A DNA stretch of 64,000 nucleotides from Brevundimonas viscosa (GTDB taxonomy: Bacteria > Pseudomonadota > Alphaproteobacteria > Caulobacterales > Caulobacteraceae), in contig NZ_FOZV01000001.1 in assembly GCF_900116065.1 (NCBI RefSeq), positions 620,001 to 684,000 on the forward strand, given 5' to 3'. Numbering within the stretch: the first letter of the stretch is position 1; each line of letters begins with the position of its first letter. Made by a program: the position numbers and the translations under genes. The notes below the pieces were generated by a model. The model was given only the letters and a program-made list of their open reading frames with translations, had not been told where the DNA came from and did no database searches. Positions 63,489 through 64,000 of the stretch are shown piece after piece.

Positions 63489-64000
63489 GCGGCCTCAGGA
63501 TGGGGTCTGGCGCGCGCGTTGGGAAGCCGCGGCGGGGGCGGGGCGGACGTTCGGTCGCGGCCTCGCCGATCTGCTGTTGCCGCCGCTCGCCCACGACAGC
63601 CCCGAGCCCACCGCCGGCGCCGGTCTCACCGCCAGCGCCTGGAGCCGGGTGAGCTTTCTGGAAGATCCGGTCTGCGACGGCTGCGGCGGCGCCTTCGAGA
63701 TGGACGGCGGCGAGTTCGCCTCCCAGCGCTGCGCCGCCTGCCTCGCCCGGCCCTACGCCTTCGCCCGGGCGCGGGCGGCCTGCGTCTATGACGAGGCCTC
63801 GCGCGGCCTGATCCTGTGCTTCAAGCATGGCGATCACCAGCCGTATGCGCCCCTGTTCGCCCGCTGGATCAGCCGCGCCGCCGCGCCCCTGATCACCGAC
63901 GCCGACGCGATCGCTCCGGTGCCGCTGCATCCGCTCCGGCTGCTGTCGCGCCGCTTCAACCAGTCGGCCGAGATCGCCCGCCCCCTGGCCCGACTGTCCG
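63487..64000 (+). CDS. ComF-family phosphoribosyltransferase-like protein, 3' end outside window
   Basis: The first 171 residues are visible. The N-terminal zinc-ribbon region has CDGCGGAF and CAACLARPY, followed by ARAACVYDEASRGLILCFKH and IAPVPLHPLRLLSRRFNQS, which is the ComF signature before the phosphoribosyltransferase loop; the rest is beyond the edge. Members are linked to DNA uptake, but in non-competent bacteria the role is unclear. GGAGG precedes the ATG at 63487. The start overlaps the divergent methyltransferase start, so both promoters lie inside the opposite gene. Confidence 0.9.
   Translation, partial: MRPQDGVWRARWEAAAGAGRTFGRGLADLLLPPLAHDSPEPTAGAGLTASAWSRVSFLEDPVCDGCGGAFEMDGGEFASQRCAACLARPYAFARARAACVYDEASRGLILCFKHGDHQPYAPLFARWISRAAAPLITDADAIAPVPLHPLRLLSRRFNQSAEIARPLARLS

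Overview
The window is a high-GC chromosomal segment from an alphaproteobacterium of the family Caulobacteraceae. Brevundimonas is my best guess, but that is inference. The evidence is the split F1 operon atpHAGDC standing without F0 genes, the obgE-nadD-rsfS-rlmH-envC-ctpA-yibQ-rppH run, the fabA-fabB pair, a complete PhyR/NepR/EcfG/PhyK general stress response locus, SapC and a Flp pilin. I saw no rRNA, tRNA, CRISPR array, prophage or integrase.

Layout. Positions 1-14.7 kb look accessory. They hold the 5' end of an IS1-type transposase, an orphan ArsR regulator, two lipoprotein genes, a frameshifted TetR gene, a patatin plus PagL-like lipid-modifying pair, an EmrAB-type efflux operon with a MarR regulator, and an ABC-2 export operon (TetR, HlyD, ATPase, permease). 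Regulators are unusually dense and intergenic stretches long. From about 14.7 kb the sequence is compact core genome: fabB/fabA, glutaminyl cyclase/terC, a small Cys-rich secreted protein pair, an EEP-family phosphatase, atpHAGDC, an SMR transporter, DUF1272, and the long minus-strand operon from obgE down to rppH. Next come ald with a divergent Lrp regulator, an SRPBCC/ArsR pair sharing a palindrome, a succinate-semialdehyde dehydrogenase and an MHS-family transporter.

The most interesting region is 41.7-46.15 kb. It carries phyR divergent from nepR-ecfG-phyK, flanked by an entericidin gene (too short for routine ORF calling), a single-pass membrane protein and an apparently non-coding transcription unit. 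Five promoter-like elements here all match GGAAC-N16-CGTT with identical spacing, in front of phyR, nepR-ecfG, the entericidin gene, the membrane-protein gene, and a roughly 110-nt unit with a 5' stem-loop, an exposed run of seven C and a strong intrinsic terminator. That last unit is probably a homologue of the sigma-T-dependent stress sRNA GsrN described in Caulobacter. Together the region reads as a self-contained stress regulon: sensor kinase, PhyR, NepR, EcfG, and then its own amplification, envelope effectors and an sRNA.

From 46.2 kb to the right edge are a CurA-like oxidoreductase, a SapC protein, a His/Glu-rich TonB receptor divergent from zur with a perfect Zur-like box between them, mmsA, a GNAT protein, a class V aminotransferase next to secA, a PPIase-argJ-mutT operon, a Flp pilin, a BioC-like methyltransferase and the start of comF.
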